Shown in pieces: positions 48,083 through 60,683 of a stretch of 64,000 bases of DNA (its first letter is position 1; every line of letters starts with the position of its first letter). The position numbers and the translations under genes were made by a program. The DNA is from Quillaja saponaria. Lineage: Eukaryota; Streptophyta; Magnoliopsida; Fabales; Quillajaceae. The notes below the pieces were generated by a model. The model was not told the DNA's origin. It saw nothing but the letters and a program-made list of their open reading frames with translations, and searched no databases. The DNA lies in NCBI GenBank assembly GCA_029379385.1, contig CM055606.1, positions 20,547,142 through 20,611,141 on the forward strand, given 5' to 3'.

Positions 48083-48395
48083 ATTAATTTGTATCTGGAA
48101 CTGGAAGGAGGCTGACATTGAGTTCAATTGAATTGACAAAATTATCTATTAATTCTATGTAATTCTCACAATTTGAATATTCGGTATATGTAATAGTTTG
48201 TTTAATTGCTGGTCTTTTTCACTTTTCTTATGCTTACTTCTGTTTATGTTGGTTTTTCTGTGGTGGGTTTGCGTTGTTCAAGTGGTTCTGTGAGAATTTA
48301 ATTTTGCGATTTTTGGTTATGGTTAATACAGAATAGGATTATCAATGAGATTGATGGGTAACTTTACAATTACAAGCTATGTATATCTGCACAGG

Positions 48396-48485
48396 ACTAG
48401 AAAGTGATTGCTTTGTATTCTGCTTGTAGTAGACAAAAAAGGAACTAGGATGCAACACTAGAAAGTGATTGCTTTGTATTCTGCT
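48396..48485 (+). repeat. 29-bp direct repeat, period 61
   Basis: The word CTAGAAAGTGATTGCTTTGT, extending to ATTCTGCT, occurs at 48396-48424 and 48457-48485. Noncoding. Confidence 0.9.
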
Positions 48486-48997
48486 GCTAATATGGAAAGT
48501 ATTCTGTTTTATGTAGAATTGTTGATAGTATGCTTAATTGAACCCATCCTCACTATGACATTTCTGAATTAGTTTCACTCGAAAGAGATTGAGGCGAAGA
48601 AACAACAATCTTAACACATTCAAACTCCATGCCCTATAAATTCAGACAGCAAGAAACCAACATCGTTGAAAGTATGAGCATAGAGAAAGTGGGTGGGGTT
48701 GGGGCAGGAAATGCACGCACCATAGAGGAATGTTATTATGACAAGCTCTAATTTTGCTAGCTATTGCATCCATCAAATAGGCGTTTTCAAATAAGTTTTG
48801 CAACATAGAAACGCATATAATCTAATACATTCAGAACTGACAGTTCCTACATAACATTTATACAGGTCTTGTTAGATATTCTTAGCCAGGCTCAAGATTT
48901 GAGTCTTAATATACTGATAGGGATTAGATTCCCATTGACTGCTACAAGTATCTTTCAACTCTGCCATACAGGATAGAAACTTCATGGAATATGGCAT

Positions 48998-51621
48998 CTA
49001 CTCAGTAATTAGCATCTGAATTTCATCCACAGGACCTGGGAGCTGCAAATTGGAAAAGGAGGATTTGTACAAGTTAGTAAAGTATTATCTGACTTGAATA
49101 AGGAAATCTATAACTGCTCAAAAGGAAAAAAGAATAAGCAGTGTGGTGAAAAGCGTGCCTAGGCGCAGGAGAGGTGCACCTAAAGTGCCTCGCTTGATCT
49201 AGGTAAGGCATTGATAGGTAAGGCGTACACTTGGCTTGCCTAGGCGAGGTGACTAAGGCGCTGCCTAGGCAGTTCCAGGTTTTTTTTTTTTTTTTTTTTT
49301 TTTTCCATTTCCAGGGCCTTGTTTGTTTGGATCATAATAATATACATATAGTAACTGGTGTACAATTTACAAAAAGCCATACAAACCTTAAGTCCTTCTA
49401 CTTATAAAAACCCAAAGACCTTATTCTTTCCAAAAATAAATAAATAATAATTTCTAGGGTTTAAAAAGATCTAACACGAGCTATGTCAAGAACATTTATG
49501 GGTTTAAGTTCTACTACTAATAATCATGCACATGAGCATATGGAGTTATTAGAAGATAATGAATGTTATAATTCTAATGATGGTGATTGAGGTGATGTTG
49601 GTCCTTTAAGTATTGATGAGGATAAGACAATGAGCAACTCATGAGTAGGAGGAAGAACTGTTTTTTGAAAGATGCTTGCATCTGAATTTTATGTTTACTT
49701 TCTTGTTTCAACTTGACTTAGAGTTTGAAATAGCTCATGTGTTACTCCATAAGCTTTAAATCTTTAATACAATGTCTTTGTGATATATATATATATATAT
49801 ATATATATTAAGTAAGTTAAATCTCACATTCCCACTATCATTATATATATCTTCTCTTGAGAATATTTTTTTTTTTTTTTTTTACTTAAGTGCACATAGC
49901 TCCTAGGCAATAGAAGCCCTTATCGCCTAAATGCGCCTAGCGTTTTTAACGTTGAGCAGCACAAAGAAACTGAAAGAACAAGGTTCCAAACAAGAAATCA
50001 GAAATACGGTTGAATATTGTTCTGAATGAGTGTGTGGGTGAGGTTAAACATACATGCCCACGCAGACAGTATGAATACTGTTGATCTGATCAATTCTTCT
50101 TACACATAGTTTCCACCAAGCATCACTCAGGCTAGACTTAAGAGGGCTGGACTAGCCTTAATTCCAAAGATAAGAACCTCACTGGACATTCTGCCTAGTG
50201 CCTAGTAGATGTAATCCATATTGAGGGAGTGCATTGTCTCGCAGAAAGGCATAGATGGGCTGTATGAATGATGCAATCGATTGTTCAAAAACAACTTTTG
50301 CATGTATCTTCCATTCTCCTACATTAGACTGATTAATCCTGATCACAAAATTGGGGAATTTGTCCTTCCAATCATTACATTTAAAAACCACATCTTCCCT
50401 GTAGTACCACTTCATGATTACAAAAACCATAAATCCCATCATGAAGAAATCCCGAGGATAAATTTCAGGACATGTCGCAGTCAACATACAAGTTGAATTG
50501 TTGAAAGATGTTGACACAATTTTAGACCCAAATTAGCCATTACTTTCAATCATGAAGATGGCAAAGACATTCCTACTCCACCAGACCTTTGACCATATCT
50601 TAGTAAGGATTTAAGCTTCAATCTTAAAAACCAAGGTAATTTTTTTTTTCTTTTATTATCTTACTCACAAGCCATATTTGGTTCCATGAGCCTTGTATGT
50701 ATGAATGTCACCTCAAACATAACAGTCAGGTTCAAATTCCTTAAGGATTTAAAACAGAATTGTTTCCACCAATCCTAACGACTGATGAAACCTACCTTTG
50801 TTGTTTGTCCGGGCAACAAAACCCAGTTAACAATTAAGTAGAACTTAAATTGTATTTTTTAGGCCTTGTAAATTCTACAGAAATTCCTCTCCAAACAATT
50901 AGCCCGGATAAAGTACATCACTGGTGTTTCACAAATGCAAATTCAGAGAAAATGAAAAGATCAATGCAAATCAAACCTCTCCATCCCTTCCAATCTAAAA
51001 TGCACATCTTTTTGAATATGACATACAATTGGAAAACTAAACTAGGAAAAGTAAAAGATACTTGCATGCAATAAACAAAAAATGAAAAAAGAAGAAGCAG
51101 TGCATAAGAAATAAAAGCGTACATACCTGAAGGACACGTTTTAGGGACCCAAAACAAGAACCAGAGACACCATCGCGGCAAGAATGGATGGTCTTAAACT
51201 GGTCAATATCGAGTTTCTTGTTAATGATGCCAACCTGGAAGTATATGTGCCCAGATGGCGGCAAATCGACCCTGATCTCGTCCACATCGAACCACAAAAA
51301 TAAGCGCTGCACCTGAATGCCTTTCAAATCGGTAATTGAACCGTAGCTGAGCTTGCCGGTGATGGTCTTTTCGTAGTATACTAAATAATCGAACTTCACG
51401 TAGCAGGGTTTGCCTAAAACGACGACAAAACCACCGTCGTCGGAGAGGGTATAGCTACTGACAGAATCCGGCAAAAGCCCACTAGGGAGCCCAAATCTTT
51501 GAAGGATGTCGTAGACTCTGGAAGTCTGAGAGTCAGAAAGAGAAGGAAGATTTGAAATGAAGAAGATGAAGCAAATAGAGAGAAGGGTCAGACCAAAATG
51601 GGATTTTGGGTGCGATGCCAT
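48998..51621 (-). CDS. DUF538 family secreted protein
   Basis: DUF538 proteins are small plant proteins, often secreted; a role in chlorophyll or lipid binding has been proposed, but function is uncertain. Two exons: 51621-51127 and 49042-48998, phase 0, giving 179 residues, the family size. An N-terminal signal peptide (about residues 1-32: HFGLTLLSICFIFFISNLPS) is followed by the family opening VYDILQRFGLPSGLLPDSV and SYTLSDDGGFVVVLGKPCYV, then YYEKTITGKLSYGSITDLKG, QRLFLWFDVDEIRVD, and the C-terminal LPGPVDEIQMLITE supplied by the tiny second exon. The intron is 2.1 kb and contains a transposon-like insert. Confidence 0.93.
49148..49950. mobile_element. short DNA-transposon-like element in the DUF538 intron
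   Basis: Left end GAAAAGCGTGCCTAGGCGCA and, on the opposite strand, right end GTTAAAAACGCTAGGCGCAT are imperfect inverted ends. GCCTAGGC-type words are repeated inside both ends (about 49190-49272 and 49900-49940). A poly-T run (49280-49304), an (AT)n tract (about 49782-49808) and a second poly-T (about 49867-49883) lie within. An interrupted stretch at about 49485-49650 may be a coding remnant. I could not identify a clear target-site duplication. It looks like a nonautonomous hAT-like or related element. Confidence 0.5.
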
Positions 51622-54600
51622 GGTTGTATGGGGTTTTAGAGAGAGCAAGCCTGGATTATTGAGGGAGAGAAATGTAGTACTATAAACTGTGGCGAATAAA
51701 TTCACGTTAGTTTAATTCATTTTAATTTAAATTATTTTTTTAATATTTAACATAAATAATTTAAATCATATAATTTAAATAAATTAAATTGTAGTGTTAA
51801 TAATGTTATTATAACTAATAAAATTTAATTTATTTATTTATTTCAAAATTATCTTTATATTAATTTTATTTTTTTTACAAAAATCTTAAACCATTAATAC
51901 AAGTCTAATATAGAATAAAGAGAGAAGGGAAATGAGGGAAAAGAGAGAGAAAATAAAGGAGAGAAGAGATGAGATGAGAAATAGGATAGGAATAAGAAGT
52001 AGGGGTTTTAGTTTTTGAGATGTGAATATAAGGAGAGATAAAAATAAGGATATATATATGTATTTTTAGTCTAATTAAATTGAATTATTAACAAATTATA
52101 CTAATTTTGATAAGAATGTAAAATAAATAAAAAAATGTTAGAATGAACTTAAATTCTATATATATCAAATACAAGATTATAATTAAAATGAATTAAATTT
52201 TATAATTTTTATGATTCCAAATATATTTATAAAGAGACAACTATTTTTGTCCTAAAGAGAAGGAAGCTTCAGACTTTGTATTGATTGTTAATTGTAGTTG
52301 GTATTGTGGTTTTAGGAATTTGGACTTGGCTCAGTTATTTGGGAGACGTTGAGCAGTTGGATGCATTAGGGTCGTTTGATCTATTTGTAGTGTAATTATA
52401 CTGCAATTTGCAAGCATTAGTTGGTGAAAATGTCACAAATTGTTCTTTGTCATTATTATTTTCAAAACAGTTTAAATGTTGAAAATGATGTTTTTACTAT
52501 TTAATATGAAATGGAATGTGATCATCTACAATAAAAAACAGTGCGAAGATATTATTTCAAGTGTGAGAGCAAATTAATGGAGGCTGGGTCGACGAGATTT
52601 TAGTTCAAATAATTAATACAGAGTGTTGACCCAACCATTGTTACTTTTTTTTCGAAGACATGAAATTCAGTGACTGCACAATTGATAGTGGCAGCGGGTA
52701 AGACTAGAATTACACAGATCCACAACCACAACATGGGCTTGGATTGTTGGGGTGCTGCTAATTCTGAATGGGTAAGAGTGGTTGTTGTAGGTGGAGAGGG
52801 CGAATCATGCAAATGTTTTTTTTGAAAATAAAACTTGTTAACAGGTTTATTTTTAGTTATTGGCCTCTTGTTCTACTTGTCACATAATCTTTCATTAATC
52901 CATATTATCATTAGTTACATGCCGTTAAATTTAGTTAGACAAAACATTCCTAATTGATTGGTTTTTTGCAACTATAGAAATGAAAGTAGAATTTTTATTT
53001 TTTGTTTTTTTTAATCATAAGGATGAAAATAACTTGTCGAATAAACTATTAAATATATATAATTTAGTCTTTATAAAACCATATTTTTGTTCTTTTAAAA
53101 TGTTAACTAAATTATAGGTCGTAGAAAATAAATCATACTTTTTGGTGTGTTCAGAGATGGAACAAATTCAAGCAGACAAGAAAAATAAAGCTTTCCAACA
53201 TTAAGTTTAAAGTTGTGTTTCCAAAAAGGACAGCTTCTACGCATTCCATTACCTATTTTACATGTGAAAATTACATACGGATTTCTACATATACGTCACT
53301 TTAGTCAGCAACTCAGCATTGCTTACCTTGACTTGCAATTCCCTTCAAAATAACAAGCCCCTACGACCTGGATGCTCCATTTTTGGCAAAAGGTTGTCAA
53401 CAATCAATTCCATTCCAATTGTCGACTCAAAAAATTACTTCTAGAGTTCACTGAATTGATCATAAGGATGAAAAATCAGTATCAACATAATCCTGAATTA
53501 AGACAGCAATAGTTAGTGGAATCAGTTTCAACATTCAACTTGCAGGTTGTGTATGCTCTTTGTCAAGAGCTAAGAGGAAGAAGAAGAAAGCAATGCATTC
53601 AAATTGAAAAACGTGTAAGGAAAAGAAGAAGAAAACATTGTATTCATAATTCCAAATAGAAAACGTTTAAGAAGAAAACACCCTTGTCATCTAGCTTCAG
53701 AAAATCAAGTAGCCTTACTGCCCCTCCATAGAGTAAAGCAAATGGGGGGGAAAAGCCTCAGTCGAGTCTATCCCCCAATCCTGTAAAGCCCAAACAAAAT
53801 GAACATCCCAAACCCAAACTCTGTCTTATCCAGCACAGTGCCAATACCGAGAAACCTGAGCGTTTTCATCTTAAGCTATAGTGAACAAATCAAGAAAATC
53901 ACTTCACAAAGAGTTCTCAGCACACCAACAGTCAATCAAAAAATCAATTCATGTACTATCACTCAATTGAAAGAGATCCATCCCTCATGAATGGAGTCAA
54001 TGAGCTTCAATAAACTGACATCATCAAAGAGATTTAAACTCTTAAAGTCTCGCCACCTTTTGCATAAGAAATATTAATTGCCATAAAAAATATACAGAGT
54101 GCATCCGTCTGAGCAAACCTCCAGAACCACTTACCCAAAAAGTACCTCACTGGACAGCCACAACATTTAATACCCAAAATGCTCTGCTGTGGTGAAACAA
54201 ACATCTTTCCAATTAACTAAGTAGAACCTGAACTCGCCATCTGTACAACAGCGACAAGCCTAAACTCAAAGCATTGCGGTATAGAACCATCCTTAATGTT
54301 ATATTAAGATATCCCTTTGAATCTTCTCTATTTTTTTAGCTACTGACAATCGGGAAAAGAGACAGAGTAAGTAGGCCGGCGGCAAAGCTCCAAAAGACTG
54401 CTCTTCAGAAAAATCAGGTTTGCCACTTAGAGGAATAACCTTTTCCAACAAACTAGACTTCTTTTAAACCATTAAATAACACTATCCCAAATAGAAGCAC
54501 CTAATTGCAGCCACTACTATGTCAGAGGAAGAGGAGTGATTTTACAGCCCAACATTACACCTAAAGACTCTAGGCCATTAAGCCTGCACCACTTAGCTTC

Positions 54601-55429
54601 TAAACTGCAAATAACCTTTACACAGATCAAACTTAAAGGGCCCATAAACTTTATAGCGGTGAAAATAATTAGAATTGTCATCATAATGTAGCCATCAGAA
54701 ACCAAATATTATCTAATATCTACAAAACCAAACACGTTTAACCACAAATTTTAAATTCTAAAAGAATAGTTTCTGAGAGTATTCCTCAGGAAAACAAGAA
54801 GGGAAAAAAGAAAAAAAAAAATTGGAAAATGCTACTTCCCAGTCTGCAAAATAGGAACCTATGTTTAACAGATCCAATTAACTCACCTTGAATAGCAAAT
54901 ATCCCCATAACCTATTCCAGAGAGATGGGTTAGAGAAGGGTAAGAACTATAAATTGAGTAGAGAATGAAGAGTAGTCTATGAGTCAATGAGCTAAACTAC
55001 TTTCTACATGGTTTATCCAAAAGCTCGATAATTTACACTAACATGGGGAATTTTGACATAAGATAATTTAATTCCTTCAATTCATATGATTTAAAAAACA
55101 ATCATTATAGGAAGTACAACCTTGGAAATATAAAACCATCACTAATGTTGGCTACAGAATACAAGATATCAAACAGAAGCTATCGCATTACTAGAACGTG
55201 TATCTTAACCTCGAAGTCATTCAGTTCAGAAATGCAATACTAGCTATAATTTTTATTCTTGACAACCTCCAAATGTCCACTGGTTCTCAAATCCAAATAA
55301 ATGTTTCAAGGACACAACAGGTAAGAGAGAAAGTAATGTAGAACAATAGATTGATTATAGCTTAAAATATAAAGCCATTTATCAAAATAAATTCATGAAC
55401 TCAACTGTGAACAGTGATATACCTTCTTC
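51622..55429. other. intergenic, no gene recognised
   Basis: About 3.8 kb between the DUF538 gene (minus; its promoter lies just above 51621) and the PHD/Myb gene (minus). A 70-codon minus-strand frame at 52600-52812 (Pro/Thr-rich start, then one hydrophobic segment) has no family match I know. From about 53300 to 55400 the DNA is less AT-biased and may include the 3' UTR of the PHD/Myb gene. Nothing else is supported. Confidence 0.4.
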
Positions 55430-58400
55430 CTATTGTGCACTGCTCAAATACCTTGACCTTTTAGCTTTTGGATGCTCTTTAGCAGTAATATTCCTCCACT
55501 TGTCCTTGAGATCAACTGGAGTACGGATCACATCAAATACATTACAACCAAATTCCAAAATTTTCTTCCAAGGGATACATTGGTTTTCAGTTGAGAATTT
55601 TAAAACTCCTTCCTGCACCATAAAAACTGAAGCTCGATGACAATCAATTTGGGAAATCAGAAACAAGGGCTGACTGTTCAAGAAGCATTTACATTGTAAT
55701 TTTGCTAATCTCTAAAGTGAAAAAATGATAACTTGACCCAAATAACAAATTATCTGAAAATGATTTTATCTTTGGAAGCTACAACTAAAGGAATTGGCAA
55801 ATTTCAACATGAATTGCACAATATACTACAAATGCATCGGAAGAAAATATAGATAAGAAAAACAGGAGATACACAGATCTTAAGCATTAGAACATCAAAC
55901 TCACAAAAATTATGGAGTAATGTCCATAAACTATTTCATTAAATCAAATTATGGAAATAGAGTTTGTAAAAACAATGAAAATGGAGTCATTAAATTTTGT
56001 AAACGACAATAGATGTATCCTCTATTTTGATATAATACCAAAGAAGCAAAATGTAATAATTACATTGGGTTTAACTTTCTGATATTGCTTAACAGAAAAA
56101 GAAAAAGAAACTTGCTGATACTGTTGATTGTCTGGCACAGAACGATTGCATTCTGTTAGATTAAATTTGAGGCTTTTGTTCTTGTGCCCAATTGACACTG
56201 ATGGCTGATCAATTCAAGAAGATTAAGTCCATTGATAAGATTGGGTACACATATGCAGAGAGACAAGTCAATGAGAATCATATACCTTTAACATATTTTC
56301 CTCTTCGACTGTCCAGTTTAATCTCTTACGTGTTGCATTAAATAATGTCGGCTTTCTGCTGCAAGTTAAAAATCTAATTAACTCTAAGTAACATTTTTAC
56401 ATGGCCAAGGCTCCAGTAAAACTTTAGGTAATGGAAATATAAATACCATTCTCATCATGACAATTTTTGTGAAAGTAATTTTTTTATAAAAGAATGACTC
56501 ACACTTGCTTAGGCGACAAATGGGAATGTCCTGACATTTTGGAGGTGGTAACGTCCTCATTCTGAGGATGTGTTGTCCTTTGAGATCTTTGTTTGAAACG
56601 CCTTTTCCACACTGGGAGATCCTCAGCATCTGACTTAACAGCTTCGTTGCCAGAATTGGCATTTGCAGGTACCTTCCCTGCTTTCAGATGCATCTGTTCT
56701 TCATATTCCCTCCGATCCTGACTTTCCTCCAAAACATTGATGCTCTCAGGTGTACCTTCAGACAATGCAGCACCTGCCCCATTCATTTTTGAATTTTCTC
56801 CTAAATGGTCAGAAGTAAAATCTCCTGCTTCTGGTGGATTCTCAATAGTTGTTTCATGCACATTCTCATCAGTAGCTCCTTGATCCTCTGCTTTTATCCT
56901 TTCTTTCTCTTCCACAGATTGGGATTGATGTGTCTCTGATACTTTAGGTCTATCAGATTTGTCTCTCATCCCGAAATCCTGAACCAGCTCAACACCTATT
57001 GCTGCCTCCTGTTCTGTGTAATGGTTACAATCAATAGCAATGGTTACTGAAGTACTTGGGTGAGCTTCACCTCCAACCACTAGCCTATGATTATCACCAT
57101 GAGTTTTTTCATCACTTTTCTTTTCTTTTGGTGGACCTCCCTCTATCTGAGCAGATTGATGGCTGACTCCATCAACGCCATGCCGGTTACTTTCATCCTG
57201 GCAGCTCCCATCTCCCTTTAGAGAAGACATTTTGGGCTCTCCACTATTAGCTCTCCCATCTTTTTGCTTCAGTTTACCACCTGTATCAACATCTGCATCC
57301 AAAAATTTTACTAAAGATTTTTTTGCCATCATAGCCTTTTTTCTCAATTTTTGAGTCTCCATGACTGCTTGTTTGTACCAGCAGTAGGGGCAGTAATAAT
57401 TCCCTCTGGTATCAAATTTAGGTTCACAGCACATACACTTCTCATGGAAAATGACTGGGCATCCATTTTCACTACAAACTAAGACTTTGCCACCTTCATT
57501 ACATCCTATACAAATCTCTTTGTCCAACAAATTTGTGACTGTATAATCATGATTTAAAATGTCTTGGGGGCTCCTATTAAAAGGCTTTTTCGCACAACCA
57601 ACCAGATTGTCATTTGAACCAGTAGCTGCACTGTCTTGGATTTTATCATTACTTTCACTTGTCTCGGGCACAAGTCTGTCTAATTTATCAGCATCAGCTG
57701 CATTATCTTCATCCTGTTTCAGTTGTATCAATGATTTTGTAAAATGTATCAAATTCAGAACAAACATAATGTACAGCGTGAATTTTACTTAGAACTATAA
57801 CAAATAATGTAATACATCCACACACACTTGTATAGATACACAGAACATAATGAAAACCATACTACTGAAGTTCTGAAATTTCATAGAACGTACTATCATT
57901 GAACAACAGACAGACACGTGAAAACCCAGCAACGGGCCTTCAGAAATCAACAAAGATTTTACATAAAACAGTGTAGAACAGTAAAGATAATGCAACAATA
58001 AAAGTTCAAATTGAATTGCATTTTAATAAGTATTAGAGAAGGGAATCGAAAATGGGGTTAAGATGTATGGATGGTACTGACTGACAAACAAGAATGACAC
58101 AAGTTCCTTTTACACGTAACACATTGAGCTTGTATGATATTTTATTTTTAAAAAAAAGAAATTTCTTAATACAAACCTCCTAAAATATAAACATATAAAG
58201 TTTCTATATTAATTTTATGTAATTGATAAATTACTATTTAAAAATATTTTATATTTTAATTTATTATATCTTTTAGGACCCCTTAGGGAAAAAAAACTTT
58301 TTTTTTTTACCAACTTAGCATCATTTTCTTTTTCTTTTTTTTTTCTTTAAAATAATATTGGCACCATTTGATTTGAGAAAAGAATTGTGGGCCTATATTC

Positions 58401-58857
58401 AAGTGAAGATTTCCTAATTGTCTATCAACACACATATATTTTTGTCTGGTTAAGACTTGTATTTTTTTTATGGCAAGTCTAAACTAATTTGCAATTTAAA
58501 TTAAGTGTGACTCATTGAAGAATGAAGAGTATTCCCAAATTATGCATGGATATAAACAAAACTTGTGATTGTTCCATAACTCATCAATACATTGTATGCA
58601 AATGACACCTTCAATGCCTAATCACATAAGTTGCATTTCTCCTATGATTTTACATTTTCCGAGAAACAAAAAAAGATGGGATTATCTGGAAGAAATCACC
58701 TGTTCAGTTCAAATTTCGAACTTCAAATCCATGAATTCCAAGTAGTGATACCTGATCGATGAGGGGAGGAATTTCCCTGGTAGCAGTGTCGGAGATCTGT
58801 ACAGAATCCTTCTGGGTAGATGTACGCCTACCTCCACCTGGAGCCTTTGATCTCATC
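55430..58857 (-). CDS. PHD-finger plus C-terminal Myb-like nuclear protein
   Basis: Probably a chromatin or telomere-type DNA-binding factor. Exons 58857-58753, 57713-56503, 56358-56286 and 55612-55430 have consistent phases; 523 residues. A Cys-rich PHD-like finger lies at about 102-150 (CIGCNEGGKVLVC, FHEKCMCC, YYCPYCWYKQ). A long acidic, low-complexity middle follows (about 160-430). Last comes a Myb/SANT-like domain split over exons 3 and 4: RKRLNWTVEEENMLKEGVLK, IPWKKILEFG, and VDLKDKWRNI. VDLKDKWRN is the telobox-type third-helix motif of plant telomere-repeat-binding proteins. Arabidopsis has a small family with a PHD/RING-type finger and a homeodomain-like end (for example At1g01150), which this resembles. 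No lesion was found. Confidence 0.88.
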
Positions 58858-59882
58858 GCTGACTGAAATTTCCGAATGTTCTCGCGAAGCAGAAGCTAGG
58901 GCATTCACGATGGGAAAGAGTGCCTCGGTTTCGCGGGTTTTGGAGCCAAGGAATATCTATCCGGGATTATATACTTTCATTTTTTATTTTATTTGATAAA
59001 TATAATACTTTCATCTTCTAAAACGACACTTAAAATCCAACATTTAAGAAAATGTTAAATCAACTCTCCCTCTCTTGCTAGATACAAACTACCAGAATTA
59101 TAAAATAATTTTTTATAAAAAAAATCTCTATTTTTATAATAAATTATCATAAAGTCATATTTAAAAAAAAAATTCAAACTAAATCTTAAATAATTTTTTT
59201 TTTTTATGTGACCCCTTCCTTTTTTATACTTTTGCTCATACTTGCAAGATTTAACTTGAGGTGTCTCGCAAGAGTAAACTTGAGCAATAAACCTGAAATT
59301 CTGTTTTCTTTCACTCTTCTTGGAAGTTTCTTCTACAGTTCTAAGTTCTTCTATGTGTGTTTTTTTTTTAATAGTAGTTCCTTTTCTTTTACCCTGAAAA
59401 GTCAATTTCAACTTGGTTGGTCTTCATTCCGGTCTCCAACACGACAACTCTGCTGTGGTCATTTGGTCAATTGTGGCCTATCCTAAATAATTGTGAATTG
59501 CCCTCTACTTTATGTAAGTTCAGATTGAGAATCATTTAGCAACATTAGTTTATTAATGGCTACCACACGTGGGAGATCAAGTATTTTTTTTAGTGTAAGG
59601 CAAGCAATTCCACGAACTTAGCCCAGATACAAACAAAGCCTCAAAAAAATAAACCATCTAGCAAGTTGACAATAAAAAAATAGAAACAAACACACCATTC
59701 CCTTGGCTTTTCTTTTTGGCACGAATTTGCTTGGTACGGAGAACCAACGTTTCTTTGCTCTTTCCGTCCCATTAGCACACACCAAGTTCATCTCCCTAAG
59801 CTTCAATTGCAGCTATATATAAATACATCATCTGTAATGTTCAATCCTTCACATTTGACAAGTATAACCCATCTTAACCAAA
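58858..59882. other. intergenic between divergent PHD/Myb and DUF761 genes
   Basis: Shared upstream region. No further gene seen; short frames here are AT- and T-rich chance sequence. Confidence 0.4.
59814..59825 (+). promoter_or_regulatory. TATA box of the DUF761 gene
   Basis: TATATATAAATA lies about 60 bp upstream of the ATG at 59883. Confidence 0.65.
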
Positions 59883-60086
59883 ATGGAACATCAAAGACAG
59901 ATGAACAAGAAGGACAACACTGATGCAAGGAAGCAAATGGTGAGCAAAAGAACAACTGGGGAAGATGACAGAGAAGACATAAACCAAATGGCTGATGCTT
60001 TCATCAAGAACTTCCGCAACCAGCTGAAGATGCAGCGTGAAGAATCGCTCAAGCGTTTCCATGACATGATTAACCAAGGTGTTTGA
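59883..60086 (+). CDS. DUF761 (cotton fibre protein type) small protein
   Basis: A single-exon gene of 67 residues. After a short polar, charged N terminus (MEHQRQMNKKDNTDARKQ) it has the DUF761 C-terminal signature DINQMADAFIKNFRNQLKMQ, then REESLKRFHDMINQGV. The family is plant-specific, often stress- or development-responsive, with no known biochemical role. It has a TATA box at a normal distance and a plausible 3' UTR downstream. It is shorter than many members, which carry a longer N-terminal region, but short forms exist. Confidence 0.82.
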   Translation: MEHQRQMNKKDNTDARKQMVSKRTTGEDDREDINQMADAFIKNFRNQLKMQREESLKRFHDMINQGV

Positions 60087-60683
60087 GTGTTCTTCGAGAT
60101 GGGAACCGATTACTACTGTGGATTAATATTAAACATGTCAAGGGAGTCAATTTTTTCTGAATTAACTAATATTGTGGAATTGTTCCTTTCAAGGGATTCT
60201 TTTGTAATGGCTTATATTTGGTTGCTCTTCTTCTTCATGCAACTTCATCAGTGTTTGGTTCGTAATAAATGGCTCTTACAGAGCAATAGAAAAATAATGA
60301 GTCACTTGCCAGCAAATTGAAATCAATCTACTCATACCAAGAAACATAATTTTTAGCTATATAATTGTTGTCTTCTAATAAACCATGTACATTCACAAAG
60401 CATCTTCAAGAATGAATAAACCTAAGATCTGGTAACAAAAGACAACCATTGACAGAGACACCATGTACAAATATCTGCTCTCTCTTCTTGAATGCAAGGG
60501 AATGACCTCATTCTATTGCAGAATCTCACAATTTAAAGAGCCTCAAGTTTCCACAAGTTGCATCAGCCTTTCCCAAATGAAGTATTTCACAAAAAATGTG
60601 GATTCACTTGTCATAATGAAGAGCATTTTAATTCCTTTTACCTTACTGTTTTATCCTGTCTTACCATAAGCGAATACTGGTTC
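60087..60683. other. intergenic between convergent DUF761 and F-box/kelch genes
   Basis: Presumed 3' UTRs of both genes. No gene. Confidence 0.4.

Larger units (their letters stand above)
47100..48123 (+). repeat. inverted-duplication arm B
   Basis: Matches the reverse complement of 27455-28440. Relative to arm A it has an extra segment at about 47255-47375, and lacks the long poly-T. The region between the arms (about 18.7 kb) holds the Mutator-like element, both F-box genes and PIGV. Confidence 0.88.

Noticed and set aside
49136..49960. Target-site duplication for the intronic transposon-like element
   Set aside because: AGCAG occurs on both sides, but no 8-bp exact direct repeat abuts the inferred ends, so the boundary remains approximate.
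50179..50517. 112-codon minus-strand open frame inside the DUF538 intron
   Set aside because: No recognisable family, signal or splice partner; probably chance or old repeat sequence.
52600..52812. 70-codon minus-strand frame with Pro/Thr-rich start and one hydrophobic segment
   Set aside because: Short, no homologue known to me, no promoter or conserved motif.
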